NCBI RefSeq assembly: GCF_000018605.1
Contig: NC_010003.1
Location: forward strand, 658,501-722,500
Reading direction: 5' to 3'
Source: Petrotoga mobilis SJ95
GTDB taxonomy: Bacteria > Thermotogota > Thermotogae > Petrotogales > Petrotogaceae
DNA length: 64,000 nucleotides
Positions 1 to 8,185 of the stretch are shown here, one piece after another (position 1 is the first letter of the stretch; each line of letters opens with the position of its first letter). Below the pieces are notes generated by a model. That model was not told the origin of the DNA and searched no databases. It saw only the letters and a list, made by a program, of their open reading frames with translations. The translations under genes and the position numbers were made by a program.

Positions 1-1
1 C

Positions 2-523
2 GAAATGAAACAGTTACAACCAGAACTTGAGAAAATAAGAAAAAAATATAAAAACCCTCAAAAACAGCAAGAAGAAACTCTGAAATTGTACAAGGAAAAA
101 GGAGTGAACCCTGCCGGAGGATGTTTGACTTCTTTGATTCCTCTCCCCATTATGATCATACTGTGGCAAGTAATCTACTATTTTGAAGGTAGTTATGCAT
201 ACAATCCCAGATTCCTTTTATGGACAGATCTTTCTCTAGGCGGTTTCCAAGCCAATTTTTTCCTACTATTACTTGCCATAATTGCTTCTTTAATCAATGC
301 CCTTTTAATGTCGCAAGATGCCAGGAGCGCATGGACGTCGGTAATTATGTCTGTGGTGTTTCCTTTCATTTTGATTGGATTACCCGTCGGAGTATTCATT
401 TATTATTCACTGAACACTGTAATACAAACCCTATTAACTTTTGTGTACAACAGGATTTACAATGTCAAAGGTATTACGTTTAGACAACTCGTTGGTTTGG
501 GTCCAAAGCCTGTCAGGAGGTGA
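2..523 (+). CDS. yidC: Membrane protein insertase YidC, C-terminal part (5' cut by window edge)
   Basis: This is the C-terminal portion of the YidC/Oxa1/Alb3 insertase, which helps proteins enter the inner membrane alone or with SecYEG. The frame is open to the window edge, so the true start lies outside; the ATG at position 5 is internal. Visible are the cytoplasmic charged hairpin (QLQPELEKIRKKYKN), the family-typical NPAGGCLTSLIPLP stretch leading into a transmembrane helix, and three or four hydrophobic helices followed by a basic tail (PKPVRR). It is followed after 8 bases by khpB, the usual yidC-jag pairing. Family assignment is firm; nothing can be said about the N-terminal half. Confidence 0.93.
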   Translation, partial: EMKQLQPELEKIRKKYKNPQKQQEETLKLYKEKGVNPAGGCLTSLIPLPIMIILWQVIYYFEGSYAYNPRFLLWTDLSLGGFQANFFLLLLAIIASLINALLMSQDARSAWTSVIMSVVFPFILIGLPVGVFIYYSLNTVIQTLLTFVYNRIYNVKGITFRQLVGLGPKPVRR

Positions 524-531
524 AATGATAA

Positions 532-1185
532 GTGCTTAAATTACAAGGTGAGACAAAATTTGAAGGAACTGATTTGGAATCGGTTTTAGAAAAAGCAAAA
601 TCAAATTTTAACGCATCATGTATCGATGAGATTTCTTATAAGATTATTCAAGAGCCTTCTAAGGGATTCCTTTTTGGAATAGGTAAAAAGCCCCTCATCA
701 TAGAAGCTTATCCCAACGAGAAATACCTTATCAATAAGGTAAAAAAATTCTTGAAAAATATCCTTTCGTATTTTGAAGAAGATGTTGATATCAATATTAA
801 TTATTACAATAAGACCTTGAAAGTTTTTTTAGAAGGAGAAAACTTGGGTAAAGTAATTGGCAAACAAGGGCGAAACCTTGGATCACTACAGCATTTAACC
901 ATGATTTATGTCAATAGAATGACTGACACTAAATTTGATGTCAAATTGGATGTTGGGGATTACAGAAGAAATAGGAAAAAAAACCTAGAACTAATCGCTG
1001 ACAATGCTGCTAAAAAAGCAATATCTACTAACGAAAAGGTGGAATTAGCCCCTATGTTTCCCTTTGAAAGAAAAATAATTCACAAGTATATAAATTATAA
1101 TTATCCCAAATTACATACCGTTTCCATGGGGTTAGAACCTTATAGAAAAGTTGTGATTTATCCCTCAAAAAATGGTCACAATTAA
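532..1185 (+). CDS. khpB: KhpB/Jag RNA-binding protein (Jag-N, KH, R3H)
   Basis: Protein of 217 residues related to Jag/SpoIIIJ-associated proteins (KhpB), cytoplasmic RNA-binding proteins that partner KhpA and affect cell envelope and division in other bacteria. The N-terminal ~50 residues match a Jag-N domain (signature GFLFGIGKKP). A KH domain follows with GKVIGKQGRNLGSLQHL as the GxxG loop, then an R3H-type domain ending in RKVVIYP. The start is GTG at 532, 9 bases after a clear AGGAGG that lies across the end of yidC. The pair yidC-khpB is conserved across bacteria. Confident by motif and context. Confidence 0.92.
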   Translation: MLKLQGETKFEGTDLESVLEKAKSNFNASCIDEISYKIIQEPSKGFLFGIGKKPLIIEAYPNEKYLINKVKKFLKNILSYFEEDVDININYYNKTLKVFLEGENLGKVIGKQGRNLGSLQHLTMIYVNRMTDTKFDVKLDVGDYRRNRKKNLELIADNAAKKAISTNEKVELAPMFPFERKIIHKYINYNYPKLHTVSMGLEPYRKVVIYPSKNGHN

Positions 1186-1243
1186 TTTAAAAATTACATT
1201 AGCACTAAACACAGTATTCAAAAAATCGTGGGAGGAAACATAA

Positions 1244-2071
1244 TTGAAAACTGTTTACCAATATCAAGAGCAAGTTCTTTCCATAATTAGTAGAGAAAAT
1301 CTTCCTGATATTGGTGTTTTAGGTGGCATAGAAATCGAACATATTATAAAAAAAATAAAAGATAATATCAAAATAACAACTGAGGTAGCGGGACCTGGTG
1401 GAAGAGTTGTTATTTATTTGAACGATTATTTTCATCTTAAACCATCGATATTTGATTTTTTAAGTCCTGATGAGTATATTGAATTCTTACTTAAAACTTT
1501 TCAAACAAAAGAAATTCCTATTATTTGGATTGAAAAACCTGGAGGAACTACGAGGAAAGTTAGGAATATAGAAGAAAGTACTGAATACCTTGATTATCGT
1601 GAAACAAACTTAAAAGTAGAACCTGAATTTATTACCGAATATCTCTATAATATAAAAAATCTTTTTATAGTGTATAACTCCTGGAACAAAAAGATAATCG
1701 ATCTGACTAAGGCAAAAAGAAGATTATTTGTAGATTTACGGGAACCTTATACAGATGAAATTGATAAATTTACATGTGATTATCTTTTTTTAATTTCTAA
1801 AACGGCATATAGAGAATTAGCAGAAAAAAGCAATAATTTGAAAGCTGATAATAAGCTAATTATAGCAAAAGATGCAATCTCTTTTGATAAAAAAATATAT
1901 GAAGTAAAAGTTAAAGAAAAAAAGTATTTCGAAGAGGCAGTATCAGCTTTTGAGGCTAATTTTATCAGTAGTATCATAAAAGGTTACACGTTGAAATCTG
2001 CTTTTGAAAGTTCTTTTAATCTTTTCAATCACGTTTTTGAATGTGGAAGCATTCCCACAGAAAAATTGTGA
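1244..2071 (+). CDS. Degenerate PfkB/ribokinase-like protein, probably non-catalytic
   Basis: Protein of 275 residues, TTG start after GGAGG at 1231. I read it as a weak PfkB-family carbohydrate-kinase homologue. The opening DIGVLGGIEIEHII resembles the first strand of PfkB proteins. LFVDLREP (161-168) resembles the family's D-x-N-x-R region. AFEANFISSIIKGYTL (235-250) aligns with the family's AGDAF catalytic loop followed by helix, and the tail FNHVFECGSIPTEK resembles the usual A-x-G-x-IPT ending. In that alignment the catalytic Asp becomes Glu237 and the two anion-hole glycines are missing, so kinase activity is doubtful. It stands alone between khpB and a terminator. Function unknown; the family call is an inference from motif order. 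Confidence 0.55.
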   Translation: MKTVYQYQEQVLSIISRENLPDIGVLGGIEIEHIIKKIKDNIKITTEVAGPGGRVVIYLNDYFHLKPSIFDFLSPDEYIEFLLKTFQTKEIPIIWIEKPGGTTRKVRNIEESTEYLDYRETNLKVEPEFITEYLYNIKNLFIVYNSWNKKIIDLTKAKRRLFVDLREPYTDEIDKFTCDYLFLISKTAYRELAEKSNNLKADNKLIIAKDAISFDKKIYEVKVKEKKYFEEAVSAFEANFISSIIKGYTLKSAFESSFNLFNHVFECGSIPTEKL

Positions 2072-2124
2072 CTAAATTTTTCTTTAAATCAAACTAGCTA
2101 GCCTTTAAAAAACAATAAAAATTT

Positions 2125-2170
2125 ATCGGGTAGAAGGTTGATAATAATTCTTATCTATCTTCTACCCGAT
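2125..2170. terminator. Hairpin terminator between the PfkB-like gene and tRNA-Glu/rpoD
   Basis: Perfect 12-bp arms ATCGGGTAGAAG (2125-2136) and CTTCTACCCGAT (2159-2170). The loop can pair further (GATAA with TTATC). It lies between a plus-strand gene and minus-strand tRNA-Glu. There is no long U run, so efficiency is uncertain. Confidence 0.6.
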
Positions 2171-2179
2171 TATTAATTC

Positions 2180-2254
2180 TGGCAGCCCCACAGGGAATCG
2201 AACCCTGACTCTTGGACTGAGAATCCAATGGACTAGCCGTTATCCTATGGGGCC
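2180..2254 (-). tRNA. tRNA-Glu (anticodon CUC), CCA encoded
   Basis: Read on the minus strand it folds as a 75-nt cloverleaf. The acceptor stem is GGCCCCA with TGGGGCT (the first pair is G-U), discriminator G and encoded CCA. The D arm follows with GGATAACGGC. The anticodon stem TTGGA/TCCAA holds loop TTCTCAG, giving anticodon CTC. The T arm contains GGTTCGATTCC. CUC decodes GAG glutamate. It lies 87 bases downstream of the rpoD stop on the same strand and may be cotranscribed. Confidence 0.95.
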
Positions 2255-2341
2255 ATTTGTATCGTTTCATTTTCAAATCCTTAGTTATTATATCAACCAT
2301 AAATTACTTTGTCAATAGGCTTGAGACTTAAAATTTTCCCT

Positions 2342-3616
2342 TTAGTATTCCTGGATAATATTTTCTATCATCTTTTTTCTAGCCGGATGTTTTAACTTCC
2401 TGATAGATTTGGACTCTATCTGCCTGATTCTTTCCCTTGTTACGTTAAAAAATTCTCCGACCTCTTCGAGAGTTTTCTGTTTCCCATCTACGAAACCGTA
2501 TCTCATTTTTAGTATCATAGCTTCCTTAGGTGAAAGTGTATCAATGATCATTTCCATTTTTTGACGAATAATCATCTTCCTTCCCTCTTCATCAGGGGTA
2601 GGTGAATCAGAATCAATAAAATCGAGTACCTCACTTTCTCCTTCAGCATCTACATCATTAGAAATCGGGGCATTTAAGGAGAATATATTTTTGGCACTAA
2701 TTAATACCTCTTTCATCTTATCTACCGGCTTGTCCATCAAAACAGAGAGTTCTTCTAAATCAGGTACTTCTCCATTTTCTTGAATATACTTATTTACGAC
2801 CCTATTCATTCTATTAATCGTTTCTACCAAATGTACTGGAATTCTTACAGTCCTTCCTTGATCAGCAATCGCTCTTGTTATAGCCTGGCGTATCCACCAA
2901 TAAGAATAAGTAGAGAATTTGTAACCTTTTTTCCAATCAAATTTAGCAACAGCTTTCATTAAACCAATATTTCCTTCTTGTATGAGATCCAAAAAGCCTA
3001 ATCCATGGCCAACATACCTTTTTGCAATACTAATGACTAATCTAAGATTAGCTTTTATAAGTTCCTCTCTGGCTCTTTTATCCCCCATCTGCGCCCTTCT
3101 TGCTAGCTTTCTTTCTCTTGAAGGAGTTAATAATTTGCTCTTACTAATCTCTTTCAAATATATTTTAATCGGATCCTGCAACGAAATATTATCACACATC
3201 TCGACTTCAACATCGGAAAAATCTTCGAAAATCTCTTCGTATTCTTCAGAATCTTTAAACTCTTCGTTGACTTCTAACTCTTTTTCTTCATCCTCTTCAC
3301 AGAAATTACCTGAAGAGCCGTCTACTACTGAAATATTAGATTTTTTTAATTCATTGTAAAACGTTATTAAAAATTCTAACGTAAAATCCTCACGCATTTG
3401 GCTAGGTATAGATTCATCAATTTCTTCAAAGGTTACTGTGCTCTTATCTTTAGCTAGCTTTTTTTTGATTTTTCTTAAAATTTCATCGGTGATTGCATTA
3501 GGATTATTTTTAATAGTTAAAGACAAGGAATATTTTTTGACTTTTGAGCTTTTATCAGCTTGAGTGCAATCTGTGCTCTCCGATTCGAAGTCCTCGATTT
3601 TGTCTTTTTCTATCAT
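2342..3616 (-). CDS. rpoD: RNA polymerase sigma factor, RpoD/SigA type (first of two)
   Basis: Group 1/2 sigma-70 factor of 424 residues. A divergent region 1.1-like segment lies at ~45-97, followed by an acidic linker (~105-140) and region 1.2 beginning at [21 protein letters not shown]. Regions 2.1-2.4 follow ([18 protein letters not shown], then [17 protein letters not shown]), then regions 3 and 4, with the [22 protein letters not shown] near the C-terminus. A second, very similar factor is encoded at 41650-42906. The present copy has TYSYWW where the consensus (and the other copy) has TYATWW, a SerTyr change in the melting/-10 recognition segment. This may make it the alternative, non-housekeeping copy, which is inference only. 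Confidence 0.93.
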   Translation of the reverse strand: MIEKDKIEDFESESTDCTQADKSSKVKKYSLSLTIKNNPNAITDEILRKIKKKLAKDKSTVTFEEIDESIPSQMREDFTLEFLITFYNELKKSNISVVDGSSGNFCEEDEEKELEVNEEFKDSEEYEEIFEDFSDVEVEMCDNISLQDPIKIYLKEISKSKLLTPSRERKLARRAQMGDKRAREELIKANLRLVISIAKRYVGHGLGFLDLIQEGNIGLMKAVAKFDWKKGYKFSTYSYWWIRQAITRAIADQGRTVRIPVHLVETINRMNRVVNKYIQENGEVPDLEELSVLMDKPVDKMKEVLISAKNIFSLNAPISNDVDAEGESEVLDFIDSDSPTPDEEGRKMIIRQKMEMIIDTLSPKEAMILKMRYGFVDGKQKTLEEVGEFFNVTRERIRQIESKSIRKLKHPARKKMIENIIQEY

Positions 3617-3962
3617 GAAAACTCACCTTCTATTAAAAAATTAGAATAAAAAAAGAAGATATTATATGATAAAATCATAGAGAAGCTTTTAAAAAAAGTA
3701 GACTAATTTAAAACAAACAGTTATATCTCTGTTAAGTATTATAGCGTGACAATATTAAATAAATATGAAAAAACAATTAATATACATAAATGTAATAATT
3801 TTTCTTAAAAACTTTAGAAGTTGTTGAAATTAGAACATTCTTTCGTGCTATAATAATTTTCGAACCGCTTTTGAACCCTTTAAAAAAGTTATAGAAGATT
3901 ATTTAAATTTTATATAGGCTTTCAATTCTTAGTTTCTTAAAAAACAAAAAGGAGGTTTCTTT
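3617..3962. other. Divergent intergenic region between rpoD and rnfC
   Basis: AT-rich 346-bp gap separating divergent operons. On the minus strand a TATAAT lies at 3661-3666 upstream of rpoD without a good -35. On the plus strand a possible rnf promoter is given separately. No ORF or structured RNA is evident. Confidence 0.5.
3824..3854 (+). promoter_or_regulatory. Possible promoter of the rnf operon
   Basis: TTGAAA (3824-3829) and TATAAT (3849-3854) are separated by 19 bases, longer than ideal, about 110 bases before rnfC. Tentative. Confidence 0.35.
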
Positions 3963-5285
3963 GTGCCAACATTAACTTTTAAAGGTGGTGTACATCCGCC
4001 TCAGAAGAAGCATTTTACAAAGGACAAACCTTTTGAAAAGTTACCTTTGCCCGATTTTGTATACCTATTCACAACTAACCATATAGGAGCTCCTGCAAAG
4101 CCAATCGTAAAAGAAGGCGATCAGGTAAAAACAGGTCAATTAATAGCAGAGGCTGCAGGCAATATTTCAGCAAACATACATGCTTCTGTTACAGGGGAAG
4201 TTGTTGGTATAGAATCATTTATAAATACCTCCACAGGAAGAAAGGATAACGCAATTGTAATAAAAAGAACTTCAGAAGATATTTGGGAGTATATTGAACA
4301 CGATGAAAACTTTAAGAAGTTTTCAAAGGAAGAATTAATTAACATTGTTAAAAAAGCCGGTATAGTGGGATTAGGTGGTGCTATGTTCCCATCTCATGTA
4401 AAATTAAGTATACCCGCTGGCAAAAAAGTCGATTACTTAATAATCAATGGAGCAGAATGTGAACCTTACATAACTGTCGATGATATGATGATGAGAACAT
4501 ACACAGAAGAAATCATTAAAGGAATAAAAATAATAGAATATATAGTTAATCCGGGAAAAATTTATGTGGGCATCGAAGAAAACAAACCTGAAGCAATAAA
4601 AGCCATGAAAAACGCTTTAAAAAATGAAAATATCGAAGTTGCAATTCTAAAAACAAAATATCCTCAAGGTGCAGAAAAACAATTAATAAAATCTATCACA
4701 AAAAGGGAAGTCCCTTCAGGAGGATTACCTATTGACGCTGGGGCTTTAGTTTTTAACATTTCCACTACCTATGCAATTTATGATGCAGTAATCAATGGGA
4801 AACCCTTAGTTGAACGTGGTATCACTTTGAGTGGGGGTGTAAAAAAACCTGGTAACTATTGGTTCCGAATTGGAACTAAGGTTTCAGACCTTTTAAATCA
4901 AGTAGGACTCGTTGAAGAGGAAAAAATCGACAGAATAATCTATGGTGGACCAATGACAGGATTACCTTTACCAAATATTGATTTACCGACTTTCAAGGGA
5001 AACAATGCGATCACCGTATTAACAAAAGAAGAGATACCACAAAAGCATGAATATCCATGTATTAGATGTGCTTCTTGTGTTAAAGCATGCCCCATAGGAC
5101 TTCAACCTTACTACCTAAAAAAACTTGCTGATGCTAGGAAAAACGACATCGCACAAGAAAATGGAATTATGGATTGTATAGAATGTGGTGCTTGTTCTTA
5201 CATTTGTCCATCAAATATAGATCTAGTTAAAACGTTCAAGACAACAAAAAAGGTTATAAAAGCCATTCAAAAAAGGAGGGTTTGA
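3963..5285 (+). CDS. rnfC: Rnf electron transport complex subunit RnfC
   Basis: Soluble NADH-interacting subunit of the Rnf complex, which couples reduced ferredoxin:NAD+ oxidoreduction to an ion gradient. The protein has 440 residues. The N-terminal GGVHPPQKKHFT opening is followed by a Complex1-51K-like domain with GLGGAMFPSHVK and a SLBB-like segment. Two ferredoxin-type 4Fe-4S motifs lie at C366/369/372/376 and C405/408/411/415. The start is GTG after AGGAGG at 3951. It is the first gene of a tightly packed five-gene operon with only 1 base to rnfD. Length and motifs are those of a complete RnfC. Confidence 0.95.
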   Translation: MPTLTFKGGVHPPQKKHFTKDKPFEKLPLPDFVYLFTTNHIGAPAKPIVKEGDQVKTGQLIAEAAGNISANIHASVTGEVVGIESFINTSTGRKDNAIVIKRTSEDIWEYIEHDENFKKFSKEELINIVKKAGIVGLGGAMFPSHVKLSIPAGKKVDYLIINGAECEPYITVDDMMMRTYTEEIIKGIKIIEYIVNPGKIYVGIEENKPEAIKAMKNALKNENIEVAILKTKYPQGAEKQLIKSITKREVPSGGLPIDAGALVFNISTTYAIYDAVINGKPLVERGITLSGGVKKPGNYWFRIGTKVSDLLNQVGLVEEEKIDRIIYGGPMTGLPLPNIDLPTFKGNNAITVLTKEEIPQKHEYPCIRCASCVKACPIGLQPYYLKKLADARKNDIAQENGIMDCIECGACSYICPSNIDLVKTFKTTKKVIKAIQKRRV

Positions 5286-5286
5286 G

Positions 5287-6267
5287 TTGAATCTTAGCAC
5301 TGAAGCGGCTCCCCATTTTAGAACTACCAATACTACTAGAAAAATTATGATCGATGTTTTGATATCATTGATACCTGCGGTTATTGCTTCAACGTGGATC
5401 TTTGGTTTTCGAGCACTTTTTATTATGTTATTTTCTATGGTTTTTGCAGAAATGTTGGATTTTTCGATCGTTCGTTTCATAAGAAAGCAAAAAGATCACA
5501 TCCCTGATTTTTCCGCTTCTGTTACAGGGTTACTCTTAGGTATGAACCTTTCTTTAGCTGTTAACTGGTGGCAAATTATGTTAGGAGTGGTCATTGCGAT
5601 AATTTTAGCGAAACAAGTATTTGGGGGGTTAGGTCAAAACTTTTTTAACCCTGCTTTAGTTGGAAGGGCTTTTATGTTGATATCTTTCCCTACAGCTATG
5701 ACCACCTGGTATGTACCTTTTTATTACCAGAATCCTGATATTGTTACTTCTGCCTCCGTACTGGGAATAATTTCTGAAGAAGGAATGAGCACAGTACTCC
5801 AAAATTATACTTACTGGGATATGTTCATCGGAACAATTCCCGGTTCTATCGGAGAAGTTAGCGCTTTAGCTTTAATTATTGGTTTCATATACTTAGTCAT
5901 TAAAGGTAGAATAAAATTGATGATCCCTGTATCCTATATAGGAACGGTTTTAATTTTTAGCTCTGTTTTTTACATGGTTGATCCTACCAAATTTGGAACT
6001 CCCTTGTTCCATCTTTTAGCAGGTGGCTTAATATTAGGTGCTTTGTTCATGGCAACGGATATGGTTACTTCTCCAATGACCAAAATGGGCCAGCTCGTTT
6101 TTGGTGTGGGAGCTGGAATTTTAACCATGATCATAAGATTTTTTGGTAGTTACCCCGAAGGTGTCTCCTTTTCAATACTTATCATGAACGCCTTTGTCCC
6201 TTTGATTGATGATTGGCTAAAACCAAAAATTTATGGAACAACCAAAGGGGAGATAAAACATGCGTGA
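5287..6267 (+). CDS. rnfD: Rnf complex membrane subunit RnfD
   Basis: Integral membrane flavoprotein of the Rnf complex, 326 residues with about nine hydrophobic helices. The start is TTG, after GGAGG at the end of rnfC. Family landmarks are DFSASVTGLLLGMNLS, GGLGQNFFNPALVGRAF and the late ATDMVTSPMT loop. The segment DIVTSASVL (151-159) appears to occupy the position where RnfD/NqrB carry the covalently flavinylated S/T-G-A-T motif. Here the expected acceptor threonine would be Ser157 and the preceding Gly is Ser. The gene overlaps rnfG by 8 bases. Confidence 0.94.
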   Translation: MNLSTEAAPHFRTTNTTRKIMIDVLISLIPAVIASTWIFGFRALFIMLFSMVFAEMLDFSIVRFIRKQKDHIPDFSASVTGLLLGMNLSLAVNWWQIMLGVVIAIILAKQVFGGLGQNFFNPALVGRAFMLISFPTAMTTWYVPFYYQNPDIVTSASVLGIISEEGMSTVLQNYTYWDMFIGTIPGSIGEVSALALIIGFIYLVIKGRIKLMIPVSYIGTVLIFSSVFYMVDPTKFGTPLFHLLAGGLILGALFMATDMVTSPMTKMGQLVFGVGAGILTMIIRFFGSYPEGVSFSILIMNAFVPLIDDWLKPKIYGTTKGEIKHA

Positions 6268-6958
6268 ATATATAAAAACAGGTTTAATCTTAACCGCTTT
6301 TATGGTCGCTGCCGGTTTTTTAGTATCTGTTGTTTACAATTTTGTCAATCCGATGATAGTACAATCCGAATTTAATAATACATTGTCAGCTATAGAAGAA
6401 GTATTAAAAGATGCAAATACCGGTGAGTATTTAGTTTCTAATATTCCTACCAATGAAGAACAGTTAGAAAAAAATATGTGGAAAGAAGGTCAAGATGGGG
6501 TTTTATACGTAAGTCAAAAAAATGCAAAAGTCTATTCCCCCGTTTATAAGTTCACGGAAAACAACACCGAAATTTATGTCATGACAGTTTCAGGAGTAGG
6601 TTATGGAGGAGATGTGGTTAGCGTTATTTCATTCATCAAAAAAGATGATGGCCAAATTACTTTGAATAAAATAGAAGTAATAAATTATTCACAAGAAACC
6701 CCCGGACTAGGTGCCAAAATCTCTGAAGAACCCGTGAAAAGAAGATTTAGTATGATCCCAGAATCAGGTTTAAATGTGGGCATTAAGGTCGATAAAGACG
6801 CCGGCGTAACTGTCCCAACTAATTCAATAAATACTTACAAAGAACAAGGTGTAGTGAAAACTAGCGATGTAATGACAGGAGCAACAATAACTCCAAGAGC
6901 CGTTGCTGATTCTATTAATGCAGCTGTAGAATTTTTAAAAGAGGAAGGGGTGATGTGA
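6260..6958 (+). CDS. rnfG: Rnf complex subunit RnfG (FMN-binding)
   Basis: Flavoprotein subunit of 232 residues. One N-terminal transmembrane helix (residues ~8-28) anchors a periplasmic FMN-binding domain, as in NqrC/RnfG. The C-terminal motif MTGATITPRAVADSIN holds the S/T-G-A-T flavinylation site, with T209 the expected FMN acceptor attached by ApbE. No apbE lies in this window. The gene sits between rnfD (8-base overlap) and rnfE. The family call is firm. Confidence 0.94.
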   Translation: MREYIKTGLILTAFMVAAGFLVSVVYNFVNPMIVQSEFNNTLSAIEEVLKDANTGEYLVSNIPTNEEQLEKNMWKEGQDGVLYVSQKNAKVYSPVYKFTENNTEIYVMTVSGVGYGGDVVSVISFIKKDDGQITLNKIEVINYSQETPGLGAKISEEPVKRRFSMIPESGLNVGIKVDKDAGVTVPTNSINTYKEQGVVKTSDVMTGATITPRAVADSINAAVEFLKEEGVM

Positions 6959-6962
6959 AAAG

Positions 6963-7583
6963 ATGGCTGATCTAAAAAATTTTACCAATGGTTTGATAAA
7001 AAACAACCCTACTTTTGTTCAAGTGTTAGGAATGTGTCCTACTTTAGCTACAACTACAAGCGCAGAAAATGGTTTAGGAATGGGAATAGCCACTCTAGCT
7101 GTTTTAACAATGTCAAACATTGTAATCTCTTTGATCAGGAAAATAGTTCCCAAAAAGATAAGAATTCCCATTTATATCGTTATTATAGCTTCTTTTGTAA
7201 CAATGATAGATCTCATAATGCACGGACTAACATACGAATTATGGCAGACTTTGGGAATATTTATACCTTTGATAGTTGTGAACTGTATCATAATGGGAAG
7301 GGCAGAATCTTTCGCATCAAAAAACGGGGTATTAGATTCAATATTTGATGCCTTGGGAATCGGTTTAGGTTTTACAGGAGCACTCGTATTATTGGGATCA
7401 GTAAGAGAATTATTGGGTAACGGAACGATCTTTGGTTTTACGGTGTGGGGAGACGCCCTCAACTTATACCTTTTCATACTACCACCTGGCGCATTCATTA
7501 CTTTAGGACTTTTACTTGGAATGTTCAATTCGATAGGTATAAGTAGAGAAAACAAAAAGAAGAAGGCAGGTGCTAAAAAATGA
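6963..7583 (+). CDS. rnfE: Rnf complex membrane subunit RnfE
   Basis: Six-helix integral membrane subunit of 206 residues, homologous to NqrD/RnfE. The opening FTNGLIKNNPTFVQVLGMCPTLA is the family signature, with the conserved Cys in the first helix. That cysteine pairs with the one in RnfA to ligate an intramembrane iron centre in characterised complexes. The C-terminus is lysine-rich (ENKKKKAGAKK). It overlaps the start of rnfA by 4 bases (ATGA-type coupling). Confidence 0.94.
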   Translation: MADLKNFTNGLIKNNPTFVQVLGMCPTLATTTSAENGLGMGIATLAVLTMSNIVISLIRKIVPKKIRIPIYIVIIASFVTMIDLIMHGLTYELWQTLGIFIPLIVVNCIIMGRAESFASKNGVLDSIFDALGIGLGFTGALVLLGSVRELLGNGTIFGFTVWGDALNLYLFILPPGAFITLGLLLGMFNSIGISRENKKKKAGAKK

Positions 7584-8155
7584 ATCTTATCCTTCTCTTT
7601 ATTTCAGCCGCTTTGGTAAACAATATTATTTTAACTAGATTTTTAGGTATTTGCCCTTTTTTAGGAGTTTCTAGAAGCAAAAGTTCCGCTGTTGGAATGT
7701 CTATCGCAGTAATTTTTGTCATGACGATAGCAGGAGTAATAACTTGGCTCTTAAATCAGATACTAATAATGCTTGGAGTAGAATTTTTAAGAACGATCGT
7801 GTTTATTTTGGTAATTGCTGTACTTGTTCAATTTGTTGAGTTCTTTATTAAGAAATCAAGTCCAGCCCTTTACGAAGCCTTGGGGATATACTTACCACTC
7901 ATAACAACCAATTGTGCAATATTGGGGATCGCATTGTTAAACATACAAACTAATTACACCTTTATCGAAAGTTTGGTAAACTCTTTTGCTTCTGGATTGG
8001 GATTTTCGCTGGCATTAATAATATTTTCTTCAATAAGAGAAAAAATGCAACTAAACAATGTCCCAAAACCCTTCCAAGGTACCGCTTTAGCGCTAATAAC
8101 GGCTGGACTTCTTTCAATGGCTTTTATGGGGTTTTCAGGTTTGGTGAAATTATGA
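7580..8155 (+). CDS. rnfA: Rnf complex membrane subunit RnfA
   Basis: Six-helix membrane subunit of 191 residues, paralogous to RnfE. It begins with the hallmark NNIILTRFLGICPFLGVS, carrying the conserved Cys, and ends in FMGFSGLVKL. It is the last gene of the operon. A hairpin terminator begins right at its stop codon, so no rnfB, the usual ferredoxin-like sixth subunit, follows. The call itself is certain; the missing neighbour is discussed as a finding. Confidence 0.95.
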   Translation: MNLILLFISAALVNNIILTRFLGICPFLGVSRSKSSAVGMSIAVIFVMTIAGVITWLLNQILIMLGVEFLRTIVFILVIAVLVQFVEFFIKKSSPALYEALGIYLPLITTNCAILGIALLNIQTNYTFIESLVNSFASGLGFSLALIIFSSIREKMQLNNVPKPFQGTALALITAGLLSMAFMGFSGLVKL

Positions 8156-8185
8156 AAAGGGAGAATAATCTCCCTTTCACTTTTT
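8156..8185. terminator. Bidirectional terminator shared by rnfA and the convergent phosphoesterase gene
   Basis: 9-bp arms AAAGGGAGA (8156-8164) and TCTCCCTTT (8169-8177) with a 4-nt loop, followed by CACTTTTT on the plus strand and preceded by AAAA for the minus strand. It lies directly between two convergent stop codons. Confidence 0.85.

Noticed and set aside
5-7. ATG at position 5 as the start of yidC
   Set aside because: YidC is much longer and the frame is open to the window edge; the ATG is internal.
3963-8155. Operon read as Na+-translocating NQR
   Set aside because: RnfC with two ferredoxin clusters at the C-terminus and the C-D-G-E-A order fit Rnf; NqrF and NqrA are absent.
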